Assembly: GCF_021631985.1 (NCBI RefSeq)
Contig: NZ_CP070225.1
Coordinates: 10,230,001 to 10,294,000 of the forward strand
Direction of reading: 5' to 3'
Length of the DNA stretch: 64,000 nt
From: Sandaracinus amylolyticus
GTDB lineage: Bacteria > Myxococcota_A > Polyangia > Polyangiales > Sandaracinaceae
Below, piece by piece: positions 1 through 8,047 of the stretch. Numbering within the stretch: position 1 is the stretch's first letter; every line of letters starts with the position of its first letter. A program made the translations under genes and the position numbers. The notes beneath the pieces were generated by a model. The model did not search any database, was not told the DNA's origin, and worked only from the letters and a program-made list of their open reading frames with translations.

Positions 1-1623
1 ACGCTACAGGGCGTCCGAGGCGCAGCGAGCCCCGAGGATGCGTCGGTGTACATCCGAACGGCGGGCTTCATGCCGATCGAGGTGAATCTCCGCGCCGGGT
101 CGATCGAGCGGTTGGTTCAGCTTCTTGCCGGCGAATCGCTGTACGGCCCGGACCCGATGGCGGCGGTCCGTGAGTTGGTCGCAAATGCCCGCGATGCTGT
201 CATGCTGAAGGAGAGCGTTGCCGAACACGAAGCGGACCGCGTAATGCTCCATCTCCCGATTCGGGTCGCTTTGCGGTCCGGGAGTGCTGGGACTCCCGAT
301 GTGCTTGAGGTGACCGACTGGGGCATTGGGATGAGCCGGAAGGTGATGACCGACTATCTCATCACCATCGCGTCGGATTACTGGGGCACTCAGTGCCTGA
401 TGGATTTCCCCGACGCCATGGATCGCGGTTTCACGCCGGCCGGGAAGTTCGGCATCGGCTTCCTGTCGGTGTTCATGCTGGGAGATGCCGTCGCGGTTCA
501 ATCGAACCGTGCGGGTTCCGAGCGGATGCAACTCTCTCTCCGCGGTCTTGGTCGCCGTGGACAGATCCAGACGTTGGCTTCCTTGACGGGTAGCGGGACC
601 AGTGTGCGCGTTGAACTCAAAGCTGGCATGCGCGAGGCGCTTGCCGACCTCGAGAGCCTGCTTCGTGTATACGCTCCTGTGCTGCCGCATCCGATCGAGG
701 TCGACGTTGATGGGCACAGGACGCGGATTGAACCTGGTTGGCTCCGACTCAAGGGTCCGGATGAGTTCCGGAGATGGGTCGTTGAGGCATCGCGTGTTCT
801 TCGAAGAGACCCGTCGGGAGCCGATGGCCCGTGGACGTGGAGACATCGAAGCGAGAGAAATCCTGTTGAGTACTCGGAGTGGGGCGGCACTTGGCCCGAA
901 TACGTAACCGCCGATGTGAGACTGCAGGCCTCTGAGATCGGCGAGAGCATCCTGTGCGTTCGCGGTCTGTCGCTACAGGTCCTGAGGACGCCCGGCTTCG
1001 TCGGCGTGATCGAAATGGACTCGGCTGTTCCGGACGCCGCGCGGCGGAGAGCGATCCGCGCTGATGTCTCTTCGATTCTCGAGTCCGCGCGCGAAGCGGT
1101 TCGCCCGAAAATGATCGCCCATATCGATCAAGTCTACCGTGACCAGTTGATGGTGGACTATGCGCAGTTCCTCGCTCAGGTCGTGGAGCTGTATGGCGAT
1201 GGCGTCGTGCGCGCCTCGCGCGTAACCTGGATTCACCAGATTCGCCTGCCCGGCAGCATCGAACTGGTGTCCGCAGATCAACTCTTCAGACAGCTGGTCG
1301 AGAGTCCGCGTGTGTTCGTCTCACAAGGCACAGGTCCATGGACTGCGATGCGCGAGATGGTGAGCATGGTCGATGGGCTGAAGTCGGGGGATCCCGCTGT
1401 GGTTCTCTCCGACACTCGTCTCGGTCGCGGGCCGCGCTACGCGACCAAGTTGCGCAAAGGACCGCTTATCGAGCTCTGGCCTGAAGTTCTGCAGGATCCT
1501 CTCTTCGCGCTGATGATCCGTCTCACTGCAGAGGCGTGGCAGGTCGGCGTGGAGACGCTCGTTGGTCAGGACGGCTGGCAACACAATCAAGAACGCGTTG
1601 TCGGGGCGTTCCGGCGCTCGTGA
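1..1623 (+). CDS. Hsp90/GHKL-type ATPase, 5' end outside window
   Basis: The frame is open to the left edge, so the N-terminus is probably missing; the first usable start in the window is GTG at 46. Counting from there (525 aa), the GHKL nucleotide-binding fold is visible: an N-box with ELVANARDAV (about residues 43-51), a G1 box DWGIGM (about 91-96), a G2 lid GKFGIGF (about 133) and a late GSGTSVRVEL strand. This order matches Hsp90-like ATPases, which couple ATP binding to N-terminal dimerisation. The C-terminal 300 residues are not recognisable to me. The gene uses many A/T third positions (ctt, gtt, tct, cga), unlike all other genes here, which suggests recent acquisition. The role is unknown; a chaperone or stress/defence ATPase is possible. 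Confidence 0.75.
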   Translation, partial: TLQGVRGAASPEDASVYIRTAGFMPIEVNLRAGSIERLVQLLAGESLYGPDPMAAVRELVANARDAVMLKESVAEHEADRVMLHLPIRVALRSGSAGTPDVLEVTDWGIGMSRKVMTDYLITIASDYWGTQCLMDFPDAMDRGFTPAGKFGIGFLSVFMLGDAVAVQSNRAGSERMQLSLRGLGRRGQIQTLASLTGSGTSVRVELKAGMREALADLESLLRVYAPVLPHPIEVDVDGHRTRIEPGWLRLKGPDEFRRWVVEASRVLRRDPSGADGPWTWRHRSERNPVEYSEWGGTWPEYVTADVRLQASEIGESILCVRGLSLQVLRTPGFVGVIEMDSAVPDAARRRAIRADVSSILESAREAVRPKMIAHIDQVYRDQLMVDYAQFLAQVVELYGDGVVRASRVTWIHQIRLPGSIELVSADQLFRQLVESPRVFVSQGTGPWTAMREMVSMVDGLKSGDPAVVLSDTRLGRGPRYATKLRKGPLIELWPEVLQDPLFALMIRLTAEAWQVGVETLVGQDGWQHNQERVVGAFRRS

Positions 1624-1688
1624 TTCACGGGTATGCCTGAGCGGACACGCGCGGGCCGTGAAGACCCAGGCGCTGCGAAGTCAGAGGT

Positions 1689-2279
1689 GTGCCGCCGCTC
1701 GCGCTAGTTCAGCGAGTCCGAGTTGTTGCCGTGATGACCTACGACGAATATCTCGCGCTCGAGTCGCGCAGTGACGTGAAGCACGAGTTCGTGCGCGGCG
1801 AGGTGTTCGCGATGGCGGGCGGAACGCCCGAGCACGCCGCGCTCTCGGCGGCGGTGATCGCCGGGCTCTCGGTCGCGCTGCGCGGGAAGCCGTGCCGCGT
1901 GTACTCGTCGGATCTCCGGGTGCGCGTGCGGGAGACCGATCTCGCGACGTATCCCGACGTCGCGGTGGTGTGCGGCGCGCTCGAGACCTCGCCCGACGAC
2001 CGTCACGCGGTGACCAATCCCGTGGTGCTCGTCGAGGTGCTCTCGGAGTCGACCGAGGCGCACGATCGCGGCGCGAAGTTCGCCCACTACCGGCACCTCA
2101 CGACGCTGCAGGAGTACGTGCTGGTCGCGCAGACCGAGCGGCGCATCGAGGTCTACCGGCGCAACGAGCGCGACCGCTTCGAGCTGATCGAGGCGGGCGC
2201 GGGGGAGACGATCGAGCTCGCGTCGCTCGGGGTCACGCTGCGCGTCGACGACGTCTACGTCGACCCGCTCGAAGCGTGA
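1689..2279 (+). CDS. Uma2 family (DUF820) PD-(D/E)XK nuclease-like protein
   Basis: The 196-aa product has the Uma2 layout: MTYDEYLALE near the start, DVKHEFVRGEVFAMAGGTPEH, SSDLRVRV, then PDVAVV and VLVEVLSEST. These give the conserved Asp (PDV) and Glu (VEV) of the restriction-endonuclease-like core. A GTG at 1689 gives the longest form; ATG 1734 (MTYDEY) is an alternative that fits the usual family N-terminus. The family is very common in cyanobacteria and myxobacteria, often in many copies, and its biological role is not established. It is followed after 21 bp by a small repeat protein gene on the same strand and may be transcribed with it. Confidence 0.85.
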   Translation: MPPLALVQRVRVVAVMTYDEYLALESRSDVKHEFVRGEVFAMAGGTPEHAALSAAVIAGLSVALRGKPCRVYSSDLRVRVRETDLATYPDVAVVCGALETSPDDRHAVTNPVVLVEVLSESTEAHDRGAKFAHYRHLTTLQEYVLVAQTERRIEVYRRNERDRFELIEAGAGETIELASLGVTLRVDDVYVDPLEA

Positions 2280-2300
2280 CGCTCGTCGCGCGCGAAGCTC

Positions 2301-2576
2301 GTGTGCGCGCGCTTGCAGCGCGTCGCGTCGCGCTGGGAGCGCGTGCTCGCGGACCGGGAGCGCCGCGTCGCCGACGCGGAGCTTCGTTCGTACGAGGTGG
2401 AGCTCCGCGCGCGCGAGGCGAAGGTCCGCTCGTACGACGCGAAGATCCTCGTCCCGGACGTGAAGCTCCGCGTGTACGAGGTGAAGCTCCGCGTGTACGA
2501 GGTGAAGCTTCGCGTGTACGAGGTGAAGCTTCGCGTGTACGAGGTGAAGGGGCTGATCCCGACGTGGATCCAGTGA
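2301..2576 (+). CDS. Small heptad-repeat protein of unknown function
   Basis: This 91-aa basic/acidic protein starts with GTG 21 bp after the Uma2-like gene. Its second half is four exact copies of the heptad VKLRVYE, encoded by 21-bp direct repeats. Upstream there are degenerate versions (RSYEVEL, REAKVRSYDAK). The alternating V-L-V pattern could give an amphipathic strand or a coiled region. I recognise no family. The near-identical DNA of the units implies recent slippage or recombination. The opposite strand is also open (FTSYTRS repeats), but this strand continues from the Uma2 gene and ends cleanly 1 bp before a convergent gene. It may be a fast-evolving or non-essential product. Confidence 0.5.
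   Translation: MCARLQRVASRWERVLADRERRVADAELRSYEVELRAREAKVRSYDAKILVPDVKLRVYEVKLRVYEVKLRVYEVKLRVYEVKGLIPTWIQ
2460..2543 (+). repeat. Four tandem 21-bp repeats
   Basis: Four contiguous 21-bp units (gtgaagctccgcgtgtacga + g) differ only by c/t changes. They are a multiple of three and stay in frame inside the small gene, adding seven residues per unit. Degenerate units are visible for about 60 bp upstream. Confidence 0.9.
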
Positions 2577-2577
2577 C

Positions 2578-3345
2578 TTACGCGTCGGTACCGGGCTTGG
2601 TACGGGGTGCGCGCTCCTCGCGGAGCTGCAGCGTGTAGACCGCGGCGCGCTTCGGGTCGCCCTCGGCGATCCACTGGGTGCGGCCGACCTTGGTCAGCGT
2701 CTTCATGTTCAGGTACGCGCGGCCGTCGATCTCGTCGAGCGCGTCGGTGTCCGTGAGCGCCTGTCGCTGAGCGGCCTTCTTCTCCTCGGCGAGCGCCGGC
2801 AGCGCGGTGATCGCCGCCTGGACGCGCGCGATCATCGCGGCGCGCGCTGCGCGGCCGCTCTCGGCCGGCGCGATCGACGCGCTGCCGAGGACCGCGGCGA
2901 CCGCGGCGAGGCGGGTGCGAAGCTTGGCGGAGTCGAGGTCGATCCGGCCGCCCGTCGCCTCGAGCGCCGCCATGACGTCGATCGCGATGCGCTTGGTGGT
3001 CTCCGGCGGCTCGTCCGCCGGCGGGACGCGGTGCGCGATCGCCCCCTCGGCCATCGCGATCCCGGCGCGCAGCACCCGCTTGGCCTCGACGATCGCGTCG
3101 GTCTCGCTCTTGCGCGCGCTCTTCTTCTGGCCGCGCTGGGCGCGGCGCTCGGCGGTCTCGGTGGTCAGCGTCGCGCGATGGGCGCGCAGCGCGTCGAGCA
3201 GCTCCGCGCCGTAGCCGCCGGCCTCGAGCAGCGCCTGATCCTCCGCCGCGATCGGGAGCAGACGATCGATCTCGGCGACGATCGCCTCCGACGGAAAACG
3301 CGCGCCGACGCGGATGATCTCCTCACGTGTGACCGGGATCGTCAT
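2578..3345 (-). CDS. Helix-rich hypothetical protein
   Basis: A 255-aa protein beginning MTIPVTREEIIRVG. The start at 3345 is supported by an AGGAGGA ribosome site 5-6 nt upstream on the minus strand. The sequence is Ala/Glu/Arg-rich and mostly helical, with no signal peptide or membrane segment. A Lys/Arg-rich stretch (RGQKKSARKSE) lies near residues 75-85 and the C-terminus is charged. I do not recognise a domain. The much longer open frame extending to 4947 on this strand is a shadow of the genes opposite. It converges with the small repeat gene with 1 bp between stops. Confidence 0.75.
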   Translation of the reverse strand: MTIPVTREEIIRVGARFPSEAIVAEIDRLLPIAAEDQALLEAGGYGAELLDALRAHRATLTTETAERRAQRGQKKSARKSETDAIVEAKRVLRAGIAMAEGAIAHRVPPADEPPETTKRIAIDVMAALEATGGRIDLDSAKLRTRLAAVAAVLGSASIAPAESGRAARAAMIARVQAAITALPALAEEKKAAQRQALTDTDALDEIDGRAYLNMKTLTKVGRTQWIAEGDPKRAAVYTLQLREERAPRTKPGTDA

Positions 3346-3445
3346 GGGATGTCCTCCTCGAGAGCGCGCGATTCCAGCGGCGCGATCCCAGCGCGTCAAC
3401 GCTCCGCGAACGCGGGTCCCGCCCGCGCGGCGAGCGGTGTGTCTG

Positions 3446-3471
3446 AGAGATTGACAGTCATTCTCATCTAG
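3446..3471. promoter_or_regulatory. Fur-like operator / promoter
   Basis: An AT-rich island in otherwise GC-rich DNA reads tgagagattgacagtcatt followed by ctcatct. It holds a TGAGA-N13-TCTCA inverted repeat, and its right half (cATTCTCATc) matches the classic Fur half-site. It sits 19 bp upstream of the PepSY gene start, where an iron repressor would block transcription. The left half is degenerate, so this is a candidate only. Confidence 0.5.
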
Positions 3472-3489
3472 ACCAGGTTGCGTCCCTCG

Positions 3490-4653
3490 ATGGGCCCCTC
3501 CTCGCGCTCGCGGATGGCGAACCGGCACGGCGTCGAGCGCCGGGCCCTGCCAGCGCGGGCGCGTCCGCGCGGCGCGGTGAAGCGCGCGTTCCGCGTGCAC
3601 GGCGTGCTCGGGATGACGTTCGGAGCCGTGCTCTTCGTGATCTGCGCGTCGGGCGCGCTCGCCGCGGTGAGCAGCGACATCGACTGGCTGATCCATCCCG
3701 CGCTGCGCGCGCCCGCGCTGACCGACGACGCACCGCGAGCGAGTTGGGGCGCGCTCCACGCCAGCGCCCAGGCTCACGCGCCCGACGCGCAGGTCATCGC
3801 GCTCGCGGCGCCGCTCGGGCCCGGCTTCGCCGCCGAGGCGCTGGTGGTGCGGCCCGATCACACGCTCGTGCGCGTCTGGCTCGACCCCCGCGACGCGCGG
3901 GTTCGCGGCGAGGGGCCCTACCTCACGGTCCAGCGCTTCGCGCGCGACCTGCACCGCTCGCTCTTCCTCGGCGAGAACGTCGGCGTGTTCGTGGTCGCGC
4001 TCTTCGGCGTCGCGCTGCTCGGCTCGACCGCGAGCGGCGCGCTCGTCGTCTGGCGCAGTCGCTCGCAGCGGCTGCTGCGCGTGGCGAAGGAGCGCGCGTC
4101 GAAGGATCTGCATCGCGTCGGCGGTCTCGCGCTCGTCGCGTTCGCGCTGCTCGTCGGGCTCACCGGCACCTGGTACGGCGTCGAGCGCGTCCTCGACTGG
4201 GTCGATCTCGAGCTCACACCCCCGGTGCCGCGCATCGACGAGGCGCGTCGTGCGCGCGCGACGAGCGAGCCGATCGAGGACCTCGACGCGCTCGTCGCGC
4301 TCGGTCGCGCGGCCATGCCCGAGCTCGAGGTGCGCTCGATCGCGTTGCCCACCGAGCGACGCCCCGTGCTCTCGCTGCTCGGCGAGACCGACGCGCTGCT
4401 CGCGCGCGATCAGGCGAACCAGGTCTTCCTCGATCCCGTCGCGCGCGTCGTGCTCGACGTGTGGCGCGCCGACGCGATGACGCCGCTCGAGCGCTGGGTG
4501 CACACCGTCGACGAGCTCCACTTCGGCACGTTCGGCGGGCTGCCGACCCGGGCGCTCTGGAGCGCGATGGCGATCGGCCTGGCGCTGCTCGCGCTGAGCG
4601 GCGCGTTCATCCGCGCGCGACGAACGGTCGACAGGCAGCGAGGTGCAGCGTGA
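3490..4653 (+). CDS. PepSY-associated transmembrane protein
   Basis: The product (387 aa from ATG 3490) has the PepSY_TM architecture: a first membrane segment preceded by RVHGVLGMTFG, a periplasmic region, a second and third segment (GVFVVALFGVALLGSTASG; ALVAFALLVGLTGTWYG), a second periplasmic part and a final helix before a basic tail (RARRTVDRQR). Relatives are often iron-regulated and lie beside siderophore receptors, where they may act as ferric-siderophore reductases; that role is known for some members and inferred here. ATG 3514 and TTG 3478 are other possible starts. The next two genes overlap or nearly overlap, so this is probably the first gene of an operon controlled by the Fur-like site. 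Confidence 0.85.
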   Translation: MGPSSRSRMANRHGVERRALPARARPRGAVKRAFRVHGVLGMTFGAVLFVICASGALAAVSSDIDWLIHPALRAPALTDDAPRASWGALHASAQAHAPDAQVIALAAPLGPGFAAEALVVRPDHTLVRVWLDPRDARVRGEGPYLTVQRFARDLHRSLFLGENVGVFVVALFGVALLGSTASGALVVWRSRSQRLLRVAKERASKDLHRVGGLALVAFALLVGLTGTWYGVERVLDWVDLELTPPVPRIDEARRARATSEPIEDLDALVALGRAAMPELEVRSIALPTERRPVLSLLGETDALLARDQANQVFLDPVARVVLDVWRADAMTPLERWVHTVDELHFGTFGGLPTRALWSAMAIGLALLALSGAFIRARRTVDRQRGAA

Positions 4654-4814
4654 GCGCGAGAGCAGGGCTGGTGATGGCGGGGGTCGCGATCGGGCAGGCG
4701 GCGTTCGGAACGATCGACACGCTCCAGGACGACGGGACGTTCCCCGTGGCCGTGATCGCGCTGGCGCTCCTGGCGATCTCGATCGTCGCGCTCGCACCGT
4801 GGGCGCGCGCATGA
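4650..4814 (+). CDS. Small two-helix membrane protein
   Basis: A 54-aa protein starting with GTG that overlaps the stop of the PepSY gene (GTGA), a sign of translational coupling. It consists of two hydrophobic segments (about residues 5-18 and 31-50) joined by a short loop containing TIDTLQDDG. No known family is evident. Its fixed position between the PepSY protein and the lipoprotein suggests a small accessory subunit of the same membrane system. Confidence 0.65.
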   Translation: MSARAGLVMAGVAIGQAAFGTIDTLQDDGTFPVAVIALALLAISIVALAPWARA

Positions 4815-4831
4815 GCGCTGTAGGAGACGGC

Positions 4832-6058
4832 ATGACGATCCGGATCGTTCTCACCACGCTCGCGATGGCGAGCTTCACTGCGTGCGGCTCCGAGACACCG
4901 CGCGACGGCGCACCGGACGCGGGTGCTTCGCCCGACGGAGGCGGCACGACCGCGTCCTATGCGGTCACGACGACGGTGTTCGACGACACCACCGCCGCGA
5001 CCTACGTCGCCGTGCTCGACTCGCTCGACGGCCGCGAGGTCGATCTCTCCGCGGCGCGCGAGTTCGCAGGTTGGTCGTCGGTCGCCGCGCACGACGAGGT
5101 GCTCTTCGTGGGCCACGGAGAGCGGCCCGAGGTCGAGCGCTACACGCTGACCGCGAACGGAACGCTCGGCGACGCGGAGCAGACCGTGAGCTTCGCGGCG
5201 CACGGCCTGAGCTCGGCGTCGCTCTCGTTCAACACGTTCGTCGACGCGACGATGGCGCACATGGGGCTCGAGCAGACGTCGAGGATCCTCTGGGATCCGA
5301 CCGAGATGGCGATCGTCGGCTCGGTGGACACACCGCAGGTCGCGCCCGAGCGCGATGGGATGACGGTCACCGCGGCCAACTTCCAGGGACGCGTGGTCCG
5401 CGACGACGCCGTGTTCCAGCCGTACTTCTGGCACGACGCCGACTGGTACGCGTTCCATCAGGAGTCGCAGATCGCGATCTACGCGAGGGACGGATCGCTC
5501 GAGACGCTGCTCGACGTGCCCTGCCCCGCGCTCCAGATCGCCACGCAGGACGAGCAGGGCAACCTCTATTTCTCCGGGATGGTCGACACGATCGCGTACG
5601 ACCTGGTGGAGGAGGCGAGCACGCTGGAGCGCTGTGTCGCGCGCATCGACGCGGGCGAGCGCACGATCGCCGAGGGCTGGCCGCGACGCTTCGAGGAGCT
5701 CACGGAAGGGCGACCGGCAGGCGTCTTCCACTACCTCGCGGACGGGATCGGGATCCTCACGGTCTATCACGTCGAGAACGCGGACCCGACCTCGCCGACG
5801 TTCCTCGACGACTGGTACGCCGCGAGCTGGGGGCTCTGGCTCGTGAATCTCGAGGACTGGCGAGCCGAGCCGATCGAGGAGTGGCCGCTCGGCTCCTCCA
5901 ACATCTTCTTCTCGCGCCTCGACGGCCGACTCTTCGTCCACCGCGTCGAAGCCGACTTCTCGTCCACCACGATCTCCGAGATCGCGATCGACGGCAGCTT
6001 CGAGGAGCGGCTCACGGTGCGCGGCTACGCGGCGTATCCGCTGCTCCGGCTCCGCTGA
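4832..6058 (+). CDS. Lipoprotein, siderophore-locus (MxcI-like) type
   Basis: A 408-aa secreted lipoprotein. I chose ATG 4832 because AGGAG precedes it by 5 nt and it gives a compact signal peptide ending in the lipobox FTAC; ATG 4811 overlaps the previous stop and is the alternative. After an Asp/Gly/Ala linker the mature protein has repeated beta-strand segments (TYVAVLDSLDG, NLYFSGMVDT, RLFVHRVEAD) that would suit a beta-propeller. Myxobacterial siderophore loci encode comparable lipoproteins (MxcI in the myxochelin locus); that link is from memory of the family and is tentative. The operon context with PepSY supports a role in iron or metal handling at the outer membrane. Confidence 0.7.
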   Translation: MTIRIVLTTLAMASFTACGSETPRDGAPDAGASPDGGGTTASYAVTTTVFDDTTAATYVAVLDSLDGREVDLSAAREFAGWSSVAAHDEVLFVGHGERPEVERYTLTANGTLGDAEQTVSFAAHGLSSASLSFNTFVDATMAHMGLEQTSRILWDPTEMAIVGSVDTPQVAPERDGMTVTAANFQGRVVRDDAVFQPYFWHDADWYAFHQESQIAIYARDGSLETLLDVPCPALQIATQDEQGNLYFSGMVDTIAYDLVEEASTLERCVARIDAGERTIAEGWPRRFEELTEGRPAGVFHYLADGIGILTVYHVENADPTSPTFLDDWYAASWGLWLVNLEDWRAEPIEEWPLGSSNIFFSRLDGRLFVHRVEADFSSTTISEIAIDGSFEERLTVRGYAAYPLLRLR

Positions 6059-7174
6059 TCACTCGCACTCGTAGCGAATCGTCGACGTCGCGGGCGGCGC
6101 GAAGATCGTCGTCAGGCGCCCGTTCTCGTCGTAGCCGCGCGGCACGCTCGAGGTCGACGCGCCTTCGGTGATCACGTGATCGACGCGACGTCCTTGCGCG
6201 TCGTGCGTCCATCGGTGCTCGACCGTCCTCCGCCCATCGCCGTGCGGGACGATGCGCAGCGCGCCGACGCGACCCTCGGCATCCGTCGTGATCTCGTAGT
6301 CGCGCCACACGTCGAGCGATCCGTCGCCGGTCGTGTCGTAGCCGTCGCGCACCACACGCCCGGCGTCGTCGTACGTCCACTGCTGCTCGAGGGCGCGCGC
6401 GCCGAACGAGTCGTGTCGCTCGTACGCCATGCGCGACGGACCGCGCTCCGAGTACGTCGTGCGCTTCGACCAGCGCGGCTCGCTCGCGCCCTCGACGTCG
6501 CAGCGCTCCGCGATCACGCGGCCCCGCGCGTCGCGCTGCCACGTCCGGATCTCGCTCCCTCTGCGCGTCGGCCCCTCGCATCGCACCCGGGTCTCGCGCC
6601 GCGTCGCGCCCTGCGCGTCGAGGGTGCGCACGATCTCGCGATCGACCTCGCCGTCGCCGTCCTCGTCGATCGACTCGCGCAGCGTGTCGCCGTCGCGCTG
6701 CCACGTCGTGACGCGCTCGGGCCGTCCGTCGACGAACGTCGGGCCGCGATCGCCCGCGCCCTCGACGTACACCGGTCGATGCTCGCGCTCGACGATCTCG
6801 CGCACCAGCATGCCCGCGACGTCGTGCTCCCATCGCACGCGCAGCTGCACCTCGCCGCGCTCCGCGATCTCGTACGACTCCGGCAGGCCGCGCGCGTCGC
6901 GCGTCCATCGCATCGACTGCGTCGCGCTCTCGAGCGCGCACACCGGCAGTGGCGCCACCGGCGCGACGATCGACGCCGGCACGTCGCGCTCGTCGAACGG
7001 CGCCCAGCCGCGATATGCGTCGATCGCGGGCCACACGTCGTCTGCTTCGTCGCACCCGTCGGCCGGCGCGCATGCGAGCTCTCCCGTCTCGTGCGTCGGT
7101 GCGCTCGGTGCGCCTCCGCAGCCGGTCGCGAGGAGCGCGACGATCATCGTCGGAACGGTCCGGTTCTCGTGCAC
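6059..7174 (-). CDS. Lipoprotein with YD/RHS-like beta repeats
   Basis: A 371-aa product from GTG 7174, with lipobox LLATGC about 20 residues in (ATG 7147 is a shorter start). The mature part is made of repeated strands of the form W-x-R-D-x-x-G-R (WTRDARGLPESYE, WQRDARGRVIAE, WTYDDAGRVVRDGYD, WTHDAQGRRVD), typical of YD repeats that build beta-shells. Similar lipoproteins are frequent in Myxococcota and have no assigned function. The stop codon directly abuts that of the preceding gene (convergent, no gap). It is divergent from the DUF1517 gene with 78 bp between starts. Confidence 0.75.
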   Translation of the reverse strand: MHENRTVPTMIVALLATGCGGAPSAPTHETGELACAPADGCDEADDVWPAIDAYRGWAPFDERDVPASIVAPVAPLPVCALESATQSMRWTRDARGLPESYEIAERGEVQLRVRWEHDVAGMLVREIVEREHRPVYVEGAGDRGPTFVDGRPERVTTWQRDGDTLRESIDEDGDGEVDREIVRTLDAQGATRRETRVRCEGPTRRGSEIRTWQRDARGRVIAERCDVEGASEPRWSKRTTYSERGPSRMAYERHDSFGARALEQQWTYDDAGRVVRDGYDTTGDGSLDVWRDYEITTDAEGRVGALRIVPHGDGRRTVEHRWTHDAQGRRVDHVITEGASTSSVPRGYDENGRLTTIFAPPATSTIRYECE

Positions 7175-7252
7175 GCGGCCCTGCGACGATCGACCGCGCC
7201 CCACGATCTGTCCAGGGTCGCGAGGCGACCTCGCCGCGCTCATGTCTTCCTC

Positions 7253-7999
7253 GTGCGACGTGTCTTCGTCGGGATCGTCCTCTCGCTCCTGCTCTTCGCG
7301 AGCGCCCTCGCCGAGGCGCAGCGCACCGGTGGCAGCTTCGGCGGACGGCGCTGGGGCGGCGGTGGGCGTGGCAGCGCGCCGAGCTATGGCGGAACGCGCT
7401 ACCGCGGTGGTGGCTACGGCGTCGGCCCCGGCCCCTTCGTGTTCTTCGTGCCCGGCGGGATCGGGATGGGCGGTCTGCTCACGTTGCTCGTGGTCGGCGG
7501 CGTCGTGCTGGTGCTCGCGCGTGGCGCACGCCGCGCGGCGCTCCACACGCCGGGCCCGCAGTCGCGCGCGTGGGACGAGGTCGATCTCGGCGTCGTGCAG
7601 ATCGGGGTCGACCACGAGACGCGCCGTGCGATCGAAGAGACCCTCGCCACGCGCCGTGTCCCGCCCTTCGGCGCGGCGTGGCTGCGCGAGGTGGTGAACG
7701 AGCTGCGCGCGCGGCGTGACGCGTGGCGCGCGGTGCGTGTCGACGACTACCGGCCGATGTCGCCGCCGATGGCGGCGGGCTCGTTCCGGAGCGTCCAGGA
7801 GGGCGCTGCGCGGGGTGCACCGCTCGCGGAGCGCGAGCCCGAGCTCGACGTCGTCACCATCGCCGTCGCGTCGCATCGCGAGATCGTCGACGTGCAGCGC
7901 GACGACGCCGACGCGGCGGAGCACGTGATGCGCGCGCTGACCCGGCTCGCGCCCGAAGAGATCGTCGCGCTCGACATCCGCTGGGCCGCGCCCGCGTGA
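7253..7999 (+). CDS. DUF1517 family membrane protein, copy 1
   Basis: A 248-aa protein from GTG 7253. It has a signal peptide ending near ALAEAQ, then a Gly/Arg/Ser-rich segment (GGSFGGRRWGGGGRG), a hydrophobic helix (GMGGLLTLLVVGGVVLVLA) and a soluble domain with DLGVVQIGVD and VVTIAVASHREIVD. This order (signal, Gly-rich linker, helix, DUF1517 domain) is that of plastid and cyanobacterial DUF1517 proteins; the function is unknown. It is followed 48 bp later by a clear paralogue, so the pair arose by tandem duplication. Confidence 0.8.
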   Translation: MRRVFVGIVLSLLLFASALAEAQRTGGSFGGRRWGGGGRGSAPSYGGTRYRGGGYGVGPGPFVFFVPGGIGMGGLLTLLVVGGVVLVLARGARRAALHTPGPQSRAWDEVDLGVVQIGVDHETRRAIEETLATRRVPPFGAAWLREVVNELRARRDAWRAVRVDDYRPMSPPMAAGSFRSVQEGAARGAPLAEREPELDVVTIAVASHREIVDVQRDDADAAEHVMRALTRLAPEEIVALDIRWAAPA

Positions 8000-8047
8000 T
8001 CTCGCGCGCGGAATCGCGCATGTCGTGCGAAGGTTCTCGCGCCCACG

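Noticed and set aside
2578-4947. 789-aa leftward open frame
   Set aside because: Only the part up to 3345 behaves as a gene; the rest is antisense to the PepSY gene and is Arg/Ala-rich, as expected for shadows in such GC-rich DNA.
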